Below are positions 16,672 to 26,948 of a stretch of 38,820 bases of DNA, one piece after another. The translations under genes and the position numbers were made by a program. Within the stretch, counting starts at the first letter, position 1, and each line of letters starts with the position of its first letter. This DNA is from Gammaproteobacteria bacterium (lineage in GTDB: Bacteria > Pseudomonadota > Gammaproteobacteria > PS1 > Pseudothioglobaceae), in assembly GCA_008080915.1 (NCBI GenBank), contig VMDI01000060.1, positions 1 through 38,820 on the forward strand, written 5' to 3'. The notes under the pieces are model-generated. The model made no database searches and was not told where the DNA came from. It saw only the letters and a program-made list of their open reading frames with translations.

Positions 16672-16705
16672 GAAAAAAAAAGGACCAGAAAACTGGTCCT
16701 TTTTA
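16672..16705. terminator. Bidirectional rho-independent terminator between the two secreted-protein genes
   Basis: AGGACCAG and CTGGTCCT (16681-16688, 16693-16700) form an 8-bp perfect stem with an AAAA loop, flanked by an A run on one side and a T run on the other. On the minus strand more than eight T follow, so it should end transcripts of the 109-aa gene efficiently. The next gene starts 44 nt further on, so the paralogues are probably separate transcription units. Confidence 0.85.
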
Positions 16706-16725
16706 ATCATAATTAGAGTGTCTAA

Positions 16726-17055
16726 TTACTTAGCAGCAGCTGGCTTAGCAACAGTCTTTGGAGCTGTGTAAGCGTTTGCCGCTGGAGCATTATAGTATGG
16801 GTTACCATAGTAGTATGGATTGTAACCATAGCCATTGTTATAGTTATTACCACCAAAGTTACCGAAATCATCCATCATGTTTGACATCTCTTCAACGTAC
16901 CAACGTGGATCGATGAAAGCATCATATGGGTTGTAACCAAAGATACCATTGTCTTCATAACCATAACCGTTGTAACCATTGTTATTCCAGTTATTGAAAA
17001 AAGCGTTAGAGCTTAAAGAAGCTGCTAAAGCAACGATTGCAATAATTTTTTTCAT
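16726..17055 (-). CDS. Secreted Asn/Gly/Tyr-rich protein, sulfur-globule-protein-like (paralogue 2)
   Basis: A 109-aa paralogue of the preceding protein. It shares the signal peptide (MKKIIAIVALAASLSSNA then FFNN), the NGYNGY stretch and the core IFGYNPYDAFIDPRWYVEEM then SNMMDDFGNFGG. It then has NNYNNGYGYNPYYYGNPYY and an Ala/Pro/Lys tail. The shared core is (F/I)FGYNPY...P.W(F/Y).EEM.NM.D.F, the only part likely to fold or bind something specific; the rest is probably disordered or forms a matrix. The track start at 17070 uses an ATG that is part of the ribosome site (TGGAGAA); the ATG at 17055 has proper spacing. Sulfur globule coat protein is my best guess. Confidence 0.78.
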   Translation of the reverse strand: MKKIIAIVALAASLSSNAFFNNWNNNGYNGYGYEDNGIFGYNPYDAFIDPRWYVEEMSNMMDDFGNFGGNNYNNGYGYNPYYYGNPYYNAPAANAYTAPKTVAKPAAAK

Positions 17056-17153
17056 TTTAAAATTCTCCATAATTTGTTTGGAATCAATATTATAACATAA
17101 TAATATTCTTATAGATACTATTTTTATTAGAAATTAACCATGTTCCTAGTCTG

Positions 17154-17159
17154 TATAAT
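17154..17159 (+). promoter_or_regulatory. Putative -10 element of metH, predicting a nearly leaderless mRNA
   Basis: TATAAT ends 9 nt before the metH ATG, so transcription from it would start about 2-3 nt before the start codon. No Shine-Dalgarno lies in the gap. No clear -35 is present at standard spacing. Confidence 0.4.
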
Positions 17160-17168
17160 GCTCAAATC

Positions 17169-20100
17169 ATGTCCATAAAAGACCAGTTAATTTCACTACT
17201 CGATAGCAAAATATTGCTCCTTGATGGCGCAATGGGGACTATGATTCAAAAACATAAGCTCCAAGAAGAAGACTATCGTGGGGAGCGCTTCAAAGATTGG
17301 GATTCACCCCTCAAAGGCAATAATGACCTATTGTCTTTAACGCAACCAGAAATAATTTCTGATATTCATCGTGCCTACCTAGCTGCTGGAAGCGACATTA
17401 TTGAAACCAATACCTTTAATGCGACTAAAGTCTCAATGGCTGATTACAACATGCAAGACTTGGCATATGAGATTAATGTTGAGAGTGCAAGGCTTGCAAA
17501 AAATGTGGTCAATGAATTTCAGTCTGAAGATAAGCCCAGATATGTTGCTGGAGTTTTAGGTCCTACCTCACGAACATGTTCACTTTCTCCGGATGTGAAT
17601 GATCCAGGTGCAAGAAATGTGACATTTGACGAGTTAGTGGATGTCTACAGTGAGTCAACTCGTGGTTTGATTGAGGGTGGAGCAGATATTATCCTAATTG
17701 AGACCATATTTGATACGCTAAATGCTAAAGCGGCTATTTTTGCTGTCATGAGTGTATTTGAAAATGACTCCATAGACTTGCCCATCATGATTTCGGGAAC
17801 CATTACTGATGCCTCAGGACGAACACTCTCGGGTCAAATGACCGAGGCCTTTTATAATTCATTGATTCATGCAAATCCAATCTCTATTGGTCTTAATTGT
17901 GCACTGGGCCCTGATCTACTTCGTCCTTACGTCGAAGAAATGTCTAGGATATCTTCAGCATATGTCTCTGCACATCCTAATGCAGGATTGCCAAATGAAT
18001 TTGGGGAGTATGACTTAATTGCAAAGGATATGTCTTCTCATGTCAAAGAGTGGGCTGAATCAGGATTTATCAATATTGTTGGTGGTTGCTGTGGCTCAAC
18101 ACCTGAGCATATCTCGGCAATTTATGATTCTGTTAAAGAAATTGCACCTAGACGTTTGCCTGAAATTGAAAAACAGTCTCGACTCTCAGGACTAGAAGCT
18201 TTTAATATCGGTAAAGACTCAAGATTTATCAATATTGGCGAAAGAGCCAATGTTACCGGTTCTGCTAAATTTAAGCGTCTCATACTCAATGAAGAGTTCG
18301 ATGAAGCAATCGATATTTGTCGAACCCAGGTTGAAGAAGGTGCTCAAATGATTGATATCAACATGGATGAGGGTATGTTAGACGGCAAGGAGGCTATGAT
18401 TCGATTCCTGAATCTAATTGCTGCTGAGCCGGATATCTCTAGAGTGCCTTTTGTGATTGACTCATCTAAATGGGAAATTATTGAGGCTGGACTTAAGTGC
18501 ATTCAAGGTAAATCCATTGTCAATTCTTTATCGCTCAAAGAAGGCGAAGAAAAATTTATACGTGAGGCTAAGCTTTGCAAGAAATATGGTGCTGCAATTA
18601 TTGTCATGGCATTCGATGAAGACGGTCAAGCAGATAGCAAAGATAGGAAAGTTGAGATATCTACTAGGGCCTATAAGATTCTAACCGAACAGGTTAAATT
18701 TCCACCTGAAGATATCATTTTTGATCCAAATATCTTTGCTGTAGCAACTGGCATTGAGGAGCATAATAATTACGCGGTAGATTTTATTGAGGCTTCTCGT
18801 GAAATCACTTCCACCCTTCCCTATGCAAAAATATCTGGTGGTGTTTCTAATGTCTCTTTCTCATTTAGAGGCAATAACCCAGTCAGAGAAGCCATTCATT
18901 CTGTCTTTTTATATCATGCTATTAAGGCTGGTATGACCATGGGAATTGTCAACGCTGGTCAGCTGGTAGTCTATGATGAAATTGACCCTGAATTAAAAAA
19001 GGCTGTTGAAGATGTCATTCTTAATTCAGACGAAGGAGCTGCAGACCGATTGATTGAAATTGCTCCGAAATTTTCTGAACAAGGAGAGATTAAAGACAAT
19101 AAGAAAGATCTTGAATGGAGAACATGGTCTGTTGAAAAACGTCTTGAACATTCCCTTGTTAAAGGCATTAATGAATTTATTAATGAAGACACTCAAGAGG
19201 CCCTAGATAAGCTTGGAAGGCCAATTAGCGTCATTGAAGGTCCTTTGATGGATGGTATGAATACTGTTGGGGATTTATTTGGTGAAGGCAAGATGTTTCT
19301 TCCGCAGGTGGTCAAATCTGCCAGAGTAATGAAGCAATCAGTGGCGTATTTAGATCCTTATCTCCAAGCGGAAAAAGTAGATGGTGCTTCTGATAGCCAA
19401 GGAAAAATTCTAATGGCAACGGTCAAAGGTGATGTGCATGATATTGGAAAAAATATTGTTGGGGTAGTCTTGTCATGTAATAACTTCGAGGTTATTGACC
19501 TTGGTGTCATGGTACCTGCTGAGAGAATTCTTGAGGTAGCTAGAGAAGAGAATGTCGATATTATTGGCCTCTCAGGTCTAATTACGCCATCACTTGATGA
19601 GATGGTACATGTCGCCAAAGAAATGAAACGCCTGGAATTTAATGTTCCGCTTTTGATCGGCGGTGCAACGACATCAAAAGCTCATACCGCAATTAAAATT
19701 TCACCAGAATATGACCAAGTTTTTTATGTCCAGGACGCATCAAAGTCAGTAGGTGTTGCAACTACTTTACTGTCCAAAGATCTTAAAAATAAGTTTATTG
19801 TTGATACTCATAAAGATTATGAAGAGGTGAGAGAAAGAAGAGCCAGTAAAGGTGCTACACGTCTTCTTAGTCTAGATAAAGCGAGATCAAATAAACCTAT
19901 CGTTTCGTTTGAGGATATTCAAAAACCAAACTTTATCGGGATTAAAGTTTTCGAAAATTATGATCTCAATGAGATTTATCAGTTTATTGACTGGACTCCA
20001 TTTTTTAGAACTTGGGATCTCCATGGAAAATACCCTGAGATTCTTGATGATTCAGTGGTCGGTGAAACTGCCTCGAAGCTTTATGATGATGCTAAAAAAA

Positions 20101-20819
20101 TGTTTCAGAAAGTTATTAATCAAAAACTCCTTACAGCAAGCGCTGTCATAGGTATTTTTAAAGCAAATAGCTTTAATGAAGATATTTTTGTCTATGATGA
20201 AAATAACCAACATATTGAAACACTGAATCATTTAAGACAGCAACTAGACAAAGGAGGTAATTCTCCGAATTTTTGTCTGAGCGACTTTATTGCCCCTATT
20301 GACTCAAAAATTGAGGATTACATGGGTGCATTTGCAGTTACAGCTGGCGGGAATATTGATCAGCTGATTTCTCAATATGAAAATGAGAATGATGACTACA
20401 ACTCAATTATGATCAAGGCGGTAGCAGATAGATTTGCAGAAGCCTTTGCAGAACTTATGCATTATCGATTCAGGACTGAGTTTTGGGGTTATAGTGATGA
20501 ATCTTTTGACAATGATCAGTTCATTAAAGAGAAATATATCGGTATCAGACCTGCACCAGGTTATCCAGCATGTCCAGAACACAGTGAAAAAGAAAAATTA
20601 TGGTCCCTTCTTGATGTTGAGAAAAATATTGGCATGACCTTAACCTCTTCTTTTGCTATGCTGCCTGCCTCATCTGTCAGTGGATGGTATTTCGCCAATA
20701 AAGCCAGTAGATATTTTGGAGTAGCAAAAATCAATGAAGAACAACTGAAGGATTATGCAACTCGTAAAAAAATCTCTCTGGATCTTGCCCAACGATATTT
20801 ATCCCCGAATTTAGATTAA
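17169..20819 (+). CDS. metH: Cobalamin-dependent methionine synthase
   Basis: MetH transfers a methyl group from 5-methyltetrahydrofolate to homocysteine through cobalamin. At 1216 aa all four modules are intact. The homocysteine module has the zinc cysteines Cys244 (LNCALGP) and Cys307/308 ([10 protein letters not shown]). The folate module spans about 340-610 ([48 protein letters not shown]). The cap and B12 domain carries GDVHDIGKN with His757 as lower cobalt ligand, then [10 protein letters not shown] and LLIGGATTS. The C-terminal reactivation domain binds S-adenosylmethionine ([17 protein letters not shown]). Residue numbers are close to those of E. coli. The cell therefore needs B12. 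It is preceded by a near-leaderless promoter and has no Shine-Dalgarno and no obvious riboswitch. No terminator hairpin is seen before typA. Confidence 0.98.
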   Translation: MSIKDQLISLLDSKILLLDGAMGTMIQKHKLQEEDYRGERFKDWDSPLKGNNDLLSLTQPEIISDIHRAYLAAGSDIIETNTFNATKVSMADYNMQDLAYEINVESARLAKNVVNEFQSEDKPRYVAGVLGPTSRTCSLSPDVNDPGARNVTFDELVDVYSESTRGLIEGGADIILIETIFDTLNAKAAIFAVMSVFENDSIDLPIMISGTITDASGRTLSGQMTEAFYNSLIHANPISIGLNCALGPDLLRPYVEEMSRISSAYVSAHPNAGLPNEFGEYDLIAKDMSSHVKEWAESGFINIVGGCCGSTPEHISAIYDSVKEIAPRRLPEIEKQSRLSGLEAFNIGKDSRFINIGERANVTGSAKFKRLILNEEFDEAIDICRTQVEEGAQMIDINMDEGMLDGKEAMIRFLNLIAAEPDISRVPFVIDSSKWEIIEAGLKCIQGKSIVNSLSLKEGEEKFIREAKLCKKYGAAIIVMAFDEDGQADSKDRKVEISTRAYKILTEQVKFPPEDIIFDPNIFAVATGIEEHNNYAVDFIEASREITSTLPYAKISGGVSNVSFSFRGNNPVREAIHSVFLYHAIKAGMTMGIVNAGQLVVYDEIDPELKKAVEDVILNSDEGAADRLIEIAPKFSEQGEIKDNKKDLEWRTWSVEKRLEHSLVKGINEFINEDTQEALDKLGRPISVIEGPLMDGMNTVGDLFGEGKMFLPQVVKSARVMKQSVAYLDPYLQAEKVDGASDSQGKILMATVKGDVHDIGKNIVGVVLSCNNFEVIDLGVMVPAERILEVAREENVDIIGLSGLITPSLDEMVHVAKEMKRLEFNVPLLIGGATTSKAHTAIKISPEYDQVFYVQDASKSVGVATTLLSKDLKNKFIVDTHKDYEEVRERRASKGATRLLSLDKARSNKPIVSFEDIQKPNFIGIKVFENYDLNEIYQFIDWTPFFRTWDLHGKYPEILDDSVVGETASKLYDDAKKMFQKVINQKLLTASAVIGIFKANSFNEDIFVYDENNQHIETLNHLRQQLDKGGNSPNFCLSDFIAPIDSKIEDYMGAFAVTAGGNIDQLISQYENENDDYNSIMIKAVADRFAEAFAELMHYRFRTEFWGYSDESFDNDQFIKEKYIGIRPAPGYPACPEHSEKEKLWSLLDVEKNIGMTLTSSFAMLPASSVSGWYFANKASRYFGVAKINEEQLKDYATRKKISLDLAQRYLSPNLD

Positions 20820-20859
20820 AAACATCTTCACTCATTTTTTTTAATCTCAAATGAACGCG

Positions 20860-20865
20860 TATAAT
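20860..20865 (+). promoter_or_regulatory. Putative -10 element of typA
   Basis: TATAAT in the context GCGTATAATCTGCGC lies 33 nt before my preferred typA start, predicting a leader of about 25 nt. It falls inside the ORF-track version of the gene, which supports the later ATG. No good -35 is visible. Confidence 0.45.
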
Positions 20866-20898
20866 CTGCGCACCATAAGTTTCAACCTCTCTAAAAAA

Positions 20899-22707
20899 AT
20901 GATAGAAAATCTCAGAAATATTGCCATTATTGCCCATGTTGATCATGGAAAAACTACTCTTGTTGATAAATTACTTCAGCAATCAGGCACACTCAACCGT
21001 CGTGATGAGGATTCTGAGAGAATCATGGACTCTAATGACCAGGAAAAGGAGAGAGGAATAACAATCCTGGCAAAGAATACTGCTATTAAGTGGCAAGATT
21101 ATCGAATTAATATTGTTGACACCCCAGGTCATGCTGATTTTGGCGGTGAAGTTGAGCGAGTTCTATCTATGGTTGATTCCGTTCTCTTATTGGTAGATGC
21201 TGTTGATGGTCCAATGCCTCAAACTCGTTTTGTTACTCAAAAAGCATTTGCAAGAGGATTAAAGCCTATTGTTGTGATAAATAAGATCGATAGACCTGGA
21301 TCCCGTCCTCATTGGGTAATGGATCAGGTTTTTGAACTATTTGATAATCTAGGTGCGACAGATGAGCAGCTTGATTTTCCAGTGATTTACAGTTCTGCTG
21401 TCAATGGTATCGCTGGTGAAGATTTTGAAGACATGGCGGATGATATGACCCCTCTTTTTAATGCCATCATCAAGCATGTTGACTACCCTCAGGTGGATAT
21501 CAGTGGTCCATTTCAAATGCAGATTTCAGCTCTTGATTACAATAGCTATGTCGGCGTGATAGGCGTTGGTAGGATTACCAGAGGCTCTATTAAGCCTAAT
21601 ACAGCAATTAAGTTAATTGACGCCGAGTCAAAAACAAGATCCGGTAGGATTTTAAACATTATGGGTTATCACGGACTTGATAGAGTCGATGTGACTTCTG
21701 CACAAGCAGGAGATATAGTCTGCATAACGGGCATGGAAGAGTTGAATATCTCTGATACCCTTTGTTCACCGGATCATATTGAGGCACTACCAGCCTTATC
21801 TGTTGATGAGCCAACTGTATCTATGACCTTTCAGGTCAATGATTCACCCTTTGCTGGCAAGGAAGGAAAATTAATCACCAGTAGAACCATCAAAGATAGG
21901 CTAGATAGAGAACTTATTCATAATGTTGCCTTGAGAGTTGAACCAGGTGACAGTGCAGATAAATTTAAGGTCTCAGGCAGAGGTGAACTTCATCTATCAG
22001 TTCTAATAGAAAGTATGCGAAGAGAAGGTTTTGAGTTAGGCATATCTAGACCAGAAGTGATTCAAAAAGAAGTAGATGGAATTATTCAGGAACCTTTTGA
22101 ATTGGTAATGATTGATGTCGAAGAGCAGCATCAAGGCTCAATCATTGAAGAGCTCGGTAAAAGAAAGGGTGACATGACCAATATGGAGTCTGATGGTAAG
22201 GGACGCTCAAGGCTTACCTTTATGATTCCCTCAAGAGGCCTGATTGGTTTTAGAAGTCAGTTTTTAACTCTGACTTCTGGAACTGGCATTATGAATTCGA
22301 TTTTTGACCATTATGGTGAAGTTAAGGGTGGAGAATCAGTCTCCAGAAATAATGGTGTCTTGGTATCCATGGTCAATGGAAAGGTTTTGGCCTATGCCCT
22401 ATTCTCCTTGCAAGAACGTGGAAGATTGCTTATTGGACCAAATATCGATGTTTATGAAGGAATGATTGTAGGCATACATAACCGTTCAAATGACTTGGTT
22501 GTTAATCCCACCAAAGGTAAACAACTAACTAATATTCGCGCCTCTGGAAGTGATGAAAGCATCATCTTAACTCCACCAATTAATTTCAGTTTAGAGCAGG
22601 CACTCGATTTTATTGAGGATGATGAGTTAGTGGAAGTTACCCCAGAGAGTATACGTATTAGAAAAAAATATCTCAAAGAGCACGAAAGAAAACGCTCAAA
22701 TAGATAG
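20899..22707 (+). CDS. typA: Ribosome-associated GTPase TypA/BipA
   Basis: TypA (BipA) is a translation-factor-like GTPase that aids 50S assembly and stress adaptation. The G motifs are complete: AHVDHGKTT (G1), RGITILAKN (G2), DTPGHADFGGEVERVL (G3) and NKIDR (G4), followed by EF-G-like domains and the BipA C-terminal domain (PSRGLIGFRSQFLTLTSGTGIMNS). The ORF track starts 16 codons early at 20851; family members begin MIENLRNIAII, which matches the ATG at 20899 and gives 602 aa. The 16 extra codons would overlap the promoter. The stop is followed immediately, with no gap, by the stop of convergent nusB. Confidence 0.96.
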   Translation: MIENLRNIAIIAHVDHGKTTLVDKLLQQSGTLNRRDEDSERIMDSNDQEKERGITILAKNTAIKWQDYRINIVDTPGHADFGGEVERVLSMVDSVLLLVDAVDGPMPQTRFVTQKAFARGLKPIVVINKIDRPGSRPHWVMDQVFELFDNLGATDEQLDFPVIYSSAVNGIAGEDFEDMADDMTPLFNAIIKHVDYPQVDISGPFQMQISALDYNSYVGVIGVGRITRGSIKPNTAIKLIDAESKTRSGRILNIMGYHGLDRVDVTSAQAGDIVCITGMEELNISDTLCSPDHIEALPALSVDEPTVSMTFQVNDSPFAGKEGKLITSRTIKDRLDRELIHNVALRVEPGDSADKFKVSGRGELHLSVLIESMRREGFELGISRPEVIQKEVDGIIQEPFELVMIDVEEQHQGSIIEELGKRKGDMTNMESDGKGRSRLTFMIPSRGLIGFRSQFLTLTSGTGIMNSIFDHYGEVKGGESVSRNNGVLVSMVNGKVLAYALFSLQERGRLLIGPNIDVYEGMIVGIHNRSNDLVVNPTKGKQLTNIRASGSDESIILTPPINFSLEQALDFIEDDELVEVTPESIRIRKKYLKEHERKRSNR

Positions 22708-23127
22708 TTAAACTCCAGCTTTTCTGAGTTTCTTAGATGCGCTATCTAGTGCCGAATTAATGTACTTAAATGAACCATCTGCTCCAAATAATTTAGCAAT
22801 TTCAACGGCTTCATTAAGCACTACTTTAAGTGGAGTTTGAAGTACATTTTTCAGCTCAAACAAACCTACATACAATATTGCTTTCTCGACTGGTGCAATC
22901 TCATCCAATTTTCTTTCTGAAAACTCAGAAATTAACTTTTCTAGCTCGACCTTCTCTTTTACTGACCCTCTAAGAAGTAGAGTAAAAAAGGTCTTAGAAA
23001 TTTTTGTTTTCTTTTGCTCTAGAAATTGCTTCTCGATATCAACTATATCGTCGCCAGAGATAAAAAATTGGTAAAGAGCTTGAACAGCTCTTTCGCGAGA
23101 TTTTTGTTTAGGTGTTTTGAATTTCAC
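22708..23127 (-). CDS. nusB: Transcription antitermination factor NusB
   Basis: NusB with NusE (S10) binds boxA in rRNA leaders and promotes antitermination. The 139-aa all-helical protein matches: SRERAVQALYQFFISGDD at the N-terminus, LDEIAPVEKAILYVGLFEL in the middle and PLKVVLNEAVEIAKLFGADGSFKYINSALD at the end. It closes the ybiT-rib operon 2 nt after ribH, the classic ribH-nusB link. thiL and pgpA, which often follow, are absent because typA converges directly on it. Confidence 0.95.
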   Translation of the reverse strand: MKFKTPKQKSRERAVQALYQFFISGDDIVDIEKQFLEQKKTKISKTFFTLLLRGSVKEKVELEKLISEFSERKLDEIAPVEKAILYVGLFELKNVLQTPLKVVLNEAVEIAKLFGADGSFKYINSALDSASKKLRKAGV

Positions 23128-23129
23128 TG

Positions 23130-23606
23130 TTATGAGTTATCCAGGAGATAAATCATCTCAATCATTGCCAAAGCTGCTTCTTCACCCTTATTGCCTTTAT
23201 AACCACCCGATCTTCCAACAGTTTGATCCATATTCTCAGTGGTTAATACCCCAAAGGCGGTTGGAATTTCGAATTGATATGATACATCCGCAACCCCTCT
23301 AGCACATTCATTACAAACATAATCAAAATGAGGGGTTTCACCCCTGATAACAGCACCCAAGGTAATGATTCCATTGAAATTTCCAGTTTGAGCTAATTTC
23401 TTGGCCATTAAAGGAATTTCAAATGCACCAGGAAGTCTATAAATATCAATATTTGAAGCTTTACAACCATAGTGTTCTATTGTCTCAATGGATGAATTTA
23501 GTAGGTTATCTGCAATATCTTTGTAAAAGTCAGCAACTATAATTGCTATTCGTTTATCAGCAAGGAATTCTCTATTTCCATCTCTGTCAAAACTTTTTGT
23601 ATTCAT
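23130..23606 (-). CDS. ribH: 6,7-dimethyl-8-ribityllumazine synthase
   Basis: RibH condenses 3,4-dihydroxybutanone phosphate with the ribitylamino-pyrimidine to form lumazine, the penultimate riboflavin step. The 158-aa protein has [13 protein letters not shown], the PGAFEIP loop (59-65), and the phosphate-binding and catalytic [14 protein letters not shown] with His93. It ends with [18 protein letters not shown] and [14 protein letters not shown]. The ATG overlaps the ribBX stop by 4 nt (ATGA). Confidence 0.96.
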   Translation of the reverse strand: MNTKSFDRDGNREFLADKRIAIIVADFYKDIADNLLNSSIETIEHYGCKASNIDIYRLPGAFEIPLMAKKLAQTGNFNGIITLGAVIRGETPHFDYVCNECARGVADVSYQFEIPTAFGVLTTENMDQTVGRSGGYKGNKGEEAALAMIEMIYLLDNS

Positions 23607-24688
23607 CTCGAATCCTTTTTTGTATCAACATATTCAACAACCTCCAGGCCAAAACCCTTAAGCCCATGAAGTTTTCTGGGACTGCCTAAAATTCGCATCT
23701 TTTTAACACCTAGGTCGGAAAGTATTTGGGCGCCAATGCCATAGGTCTTGATATCATCGCCAGAATACTCTAGATTAGTATTTTGAGCATTCTTGATTAT
23801 TGATTGCTCGTTTTGCTTTCTCAGTAAAAGAAATACTCCAGTTTCTGACTTAGAAACATGTTGTAAGGCAGCTTTGACATTAAAACCCGAAGATTTTTCT
23901 TGAAGAACATCTTTAAAGGTATCTTCTACATGCACCCTGACACAGGTTTCTGAATTATCATTTATTGAGCCTTTTACTAGGGCTAAATGAGTCTCGTTAT
24001 GAATGGTATCAAGATAAGTAACAAGTTTAAATGATTCAAACTCAGTTTCAAACGGACGCTCACTAATTTTCTCAATAGTTTTTTCGTGTTCAACTCGATA
24101 GGAAATTAGGTCCTCAATAGTTCCCCATTTAAGACCATGAACTTCAGCAAATTTTTCTAAATCAGGACGTCTAGCCATTGTGCCATCCTCATTTAGAATT
24201 TCTACGATGACACTTGCGGGCTCAAAGCCTGATAATCTCGCTAAATCACATCCTGCTTCCGTATGCCCTGCCCTAATTAAAACACCTCCAGGCTGTGCCA
24301 TCAACGGAAAAACATGCCCTGGTTGTACGATATCAGATGGCTTAGCATCAGCTGCCACTGCCGCTTGAACAGTTTTTGCTCTATCCTCAGCTGAAATACC
24401 AGTAGTGACTCCACTTGAAGCCTCAATACTCATAGTAAAGTTTGTTCCATTGGCATCATTATTTTGTGAAACCATCAATGGAAGATTTAATCTTTGACAT
24501 CTATCTTGTGTGAGTGTCAAACATATCAAGCCTCTGCCAAATTTTGCCATGAAATTAATATCTTCCTTAGTAACCTCAGAAGCCGCAATAATTAAATCAC
24601 CCTCATTCTCGCGATCCTCATCATCCATAAGGATAATCATCTTTCCTTTTTTAAAATCTTCTAAAAGTTCTGCAGTAGTGGCCTTCAT
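23603..24688 (-). CDS. ribBX: 3,4-dihydroxy-2-butanone-4-phosphate synthase fused to a degenerate GTP cyclohydrolase II domain (RibBX type)
   Basis: The N-terminal 200 residues are RibB, which makes the four-carbon precursor from ribulose 5-phosphate. The acidic metal loop [14 protein letters not shown] (21-34) and [16 protein letters not shown] are intact. The C-terminal 155 residues still align with RibA ([24 protein letters not shown]). However, the three zinc cysteines are gone: RVHSEC reads RVHVED and the usual CDCG reads KSSG. The active-site block HRQEGRNIGL reads [10 protein letters not shown]. This half cannot be a working GTP cyclohydrolase II. Such RibB plus dead RibA hybrids are known from proteobacteria as RibBX. 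A functional ribA must lie elsewhere. Confidence 0.92.
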   Translation of the reverse strand: MKATTAELLEDFKKGKMIILMDDEDRENEGDLIIAASEVTKEDINFMAKFGRGLICLTLTQDRCQRLNLPLMVSQNNDANGTNFTMSIEASSGVTTGISAEDRAKTVQAAVAADAKPSDIVQPGHVFPLMAQPGGVLIRAGHTEAGCDLARLSGFEPASVIVEILNEDGTMARRPDLEKFAEVHGLKWGTIEDLISYRVEHEKTIEKISERPFETEFESFKLVTYLDTIHNETHLALVKGSINDNSETCVRVHVEDTFKDVLQEKSSGFNVKAALQHVSKSETGVFLLLRKQNEQSIIKNAQNTNLEYSGDDIKTYGIGAQILSDLGVKKMRILGSPRKLHGLKGFGLEVVEYVDTKKDSR

Positions 24689-24690
24689 AT

Positions 24691-25281
24691 TTATGCTTTG
24701 GTTAATTGCTCAACGTATCTTGCAATCATATCAACCTCGATATTTAATTTGTCACCAATTTCAAGGGAGGATAAATTGGTGTTCTCGAGTGTATGAGGAA
24801 CAATATTTACGTTAAATTCTTTTTCATTGATATTATTAACAGTAAGACTTATGCCATCAAGTGTTACTGATCCTTTTTTCGCAATATACTTTCGAAGCTC
24901 TGCGGGTGCCTCTATTTGAAATCTAAACGACTCGCCTTCTTGATATTTATCATTTATTTTTGCTATACCATCAACATGTCCACTCACTAAATGACCATCA
25001 ATTCCTTGATTTAACTTGAGTGCTGATTCCATATTTACGACCTTTCCTTCAAAAGCATCTTTATAGGAAGTGCAATTTAAGGTCTCTTGAGATAAATCAG
25101 CAACAAAGAAGTCTTTATCAAATGAGATTACTGTTAAACAAACACCATTAACAGCAATACTATCTCCAATTTTGATTTGTGAGAAATCAAATGCACTTGA
25201 CTGAAAAGTGATCACAGAACCTTTATCATGAGAATTGATATTCTTGATAATTCCAGTGGCTTGAATAATTCCAGTAAACAT
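24691..25281 (-). CDS. ribE: Riboflavin synthase (alpha subunit)
   Basis: This enzyme dismutates two lumazines into riboflavin and the pyrimidine precursor. The 196-aa protein shows the internal duplication of the family: [15 protein letters not shown] with [13 protein letters not shown] in the first barrel, and [14 protein letters not shown] with [16 protein letters not shown] in the second. The usual C-terminal helix is [14 protein letters not shown]. It begins 1 nt after the ybiT stop and ends 2 nt before ribBX. No FMN riboswitch precedes it, since the upstream sequence is ybiT coding sequence. E. coli calls this gene ribC; ribE is the more general name. Confidence 0.95.
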   Translation of the reverse strand: MFTGIIQATGIIKNINSHDKGSVITFQSSAFDFSQIKIGDSIAVNGVCLTVISFDKDFFVADLSQETLNCTSYKDAFEGKVVNMESALKLNQGIDGHLVSGHVDGIAKINDKYQEGESFRFQIEAPAELRKYIAKKGSVTLDGISLTVNNINEKEFNVNIVPHTLENTNLSSLEIGDKLNIEVDMIARYVEQLTKA

Positions 25282-25282
25282 A

Positions 25283-26869
25283 CTAGTTTTTTGAAGCTAA
25301 GTAGTCCTCGTAGTTTCCAGCATAGTAATTAACTTTATCTTCTTTCAACTCAATCACTTTGGTTGAGAGGCTAGATACAAATTCTCTATCATGACTAACA
25401 AAAATAAGCGTACCTTCATAGTTTTCTAGAGCCAAGTTTAAAGCCTCTATTGATTCCATATCCAAATGATTAGTTGGCTCATCCATGACTAAGACATTGG
25501 GTTTTTGTAGCATTAATTTACCAAATAGCATTCTACCTTTTTCTCCACCAGATAACGCCTTCACACTTTTTTGAATAGCCTCTTTGCCGAATAACATTTT
25601 CCCCAGAACAGCTCTCATTTCCTGAATATCTTGATCAGGAGTTTTAAACTGAGACATCCAATCAAGAACGGTCATATCTTTCTCAAAATCTGCACTATGA
25701 TCTTGGGCATAGTAGCCAATATTTACATTTTCACTCCATTTAATGACTCCATTATCTGGTTGGTGCTCTCCAATGAGTGTCTTTAATAAAGTGGATTTTC
25801 CAATACCATTTTGACCAATAATGGCAACCCTCTCACCCACTTCATAAATGAAACTTAAATCTTTTAATACTTCCTCGCCATCGAAAGACTTACCTAGACC
25901 TTCGACTTCAATAATATTTCGATGTAACTCGCGATCTTGCTCAAAGATAATGTAAGGAGAGACTCTGGAAGAAGGTTTCATTTCTTGCAGTTCAATCTTG
26001 TCAATTTGTTTGAGTCTCGAGGTTGCTTGTCTTGATTTAGACGCATTAGCACTAAATCGAGATACGAAATGTTTTAACTCTTTAATCTTTGCTTCTTTTT
26101 TAGCATTATCCGCAGCCATCTTTTCTTGAATGGCAGTTGATGCAATCATGAAGTCATCGTAATTACCTGGGAAAACATTAATATGCTGATAATCTAGATC
26201 GGCCATATGTGTACACACACTATTAAGGAAGTGTCGATCATGAGAGATGATAATCATAGTTGCTTTTCTATCTCTCAAAACACCCTCAAGCCAACGAATT
26301 GAATCAATGTCGAGGTTGTTAGTAGGCTCATCCAGTAGCAAAATATCCGGTTCAGAAAATAAAGCTTGAGCTAATAAAACACGTAACTTCCAACCTGGTG
26401 CAATTTCACTCATGGGTCCATAATGCTGTGATTCCGGGATTTGAAGCCCCATTAATAACTCACTTGCTGATGACTCTGCCATGTAACCATTTAATTCAGC
26501 AAATTGGGTTTCCAATTCTGCCACCTTAATACCATCTTCCTCGGTCATTTCAGGCAAAGAGTAAATTCTATCTCTTTCCTTTTTGATCTCCCATAATTCC
26601 TCATAGCCCATAATAACGGTATCAACTACTTTGAAATCCTCATAAGCAAACTGATCCTGTTTAAGAACACCAATTCTTTGACCCTCAGAAAAAGTCACGG
26701 AACCATGCGTGGGCTTAAGCTCACCTGTTAGAATTTTCATAAAAGTAGATTTACCAGAACCATTAGCGCCAATAAGACCGTAACAGTTTCCATCCTGAAA
26801 TTTTAAGGATATGTTTTCAAATAATGGTTTTTCACCGAATTGCATGGTGATATTTGAGGTGACAATCAT
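25283..26869 (-). CDS. ybiT: ABC-F family translation factor YbiT
   Basis: ABC-F proteins bind the ribosomal E site and modulate peptidyl-tRNA placement; they have no membrane domain. The 528-aa protein has two ATPase domains: GANGSGKST and [15 protein letters not shown] in the first, [24 protein letters not shown] and [14 protein letters not shown] in the second. The linker between them is charged ([36 protein letters not shown]). The sequence follows E. coli YbiT closely from start to end, including [16 protein letters not shown] and [23 protein letters not shown]. It is the first gene of a compact operon with ribE, ribBX, ribH and nusB. The ribosome site is weak. Confidence 0.93.
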   Translation of the reverse strand: MIVTSNITMQFGEKPLFENISLKFQDGNCYGLIGANGSGKSTFMKILTGELKPTHGSVTFSEGQRIGVLKQDQFAYEDFKVVDTVIMGYEELWEIKKERDRIYSLPEMTEEDGIKVAELETQFAELNGYMAESSASELLMGLQIPESQHYGPMSEIAPGWKLRVLLAQALFSEPDILLLDEPTNNLDIDSIRWLEGVLRDRKATMIIISHDRHFLNSVCTHMADLDYQHINVFPGNYDDFMIASTAIQEKMAADNAKKEAKIKELKHFVSRFSANASKSRQATSRLKQIDKIELQEMKPSSRVSPYIIFEQDRELHRNIIEVEGLGKSFDGEEVLKDLSFIYEVGERVAIIGQNGIGKSTLLKTLIGEHQPDNGVIKWSENVNIGYYAQDHSADFEKDMTVLDWMSQFKTPDQDIQEMRAVLGKMLFGKEAIQKSVKALSGGEKGRMLFGKLMLQKPNVLVMDEPTNHLDMESIEALNLALENYEGTLIFVSHDREFVSSLSTKVIELKEDKVNYYAGNYEDYLASKN

Positions 26870-26948
26870 CTTAGATATGAAAAATTTAAAATAAATAATT
26901 ATCCCATAACGTAACTATAAAATATAGGCAAACGCTAATATAATTCAA

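Noticed and set aside
17056-17168. Cobalamin or SAM riboswitch ahead of metH
   Set aside because: The gap is only 113 nt, A+T-rich and without conserved box elements, and the likely transcription start is a few bases before the ATG.
20851-20898. ORF-track N-terminal extension of TypA (16 codons)
   Set aside because: Family members start at MIENLRNIAII, and the extra codons overlap the only good -10 element.
25270-25290. FMN riboswitch ahead of ribE
   Set aside because: There is only a 1-nt gap between ybiT and ribE, and the upstream sequence is conserved ybiT coding sequence.
26939-26944. TATAAT directly before ftsW as its promoter
   Set aside because: It ends 4 nt before the ATG, so transcription would start after the start codon.
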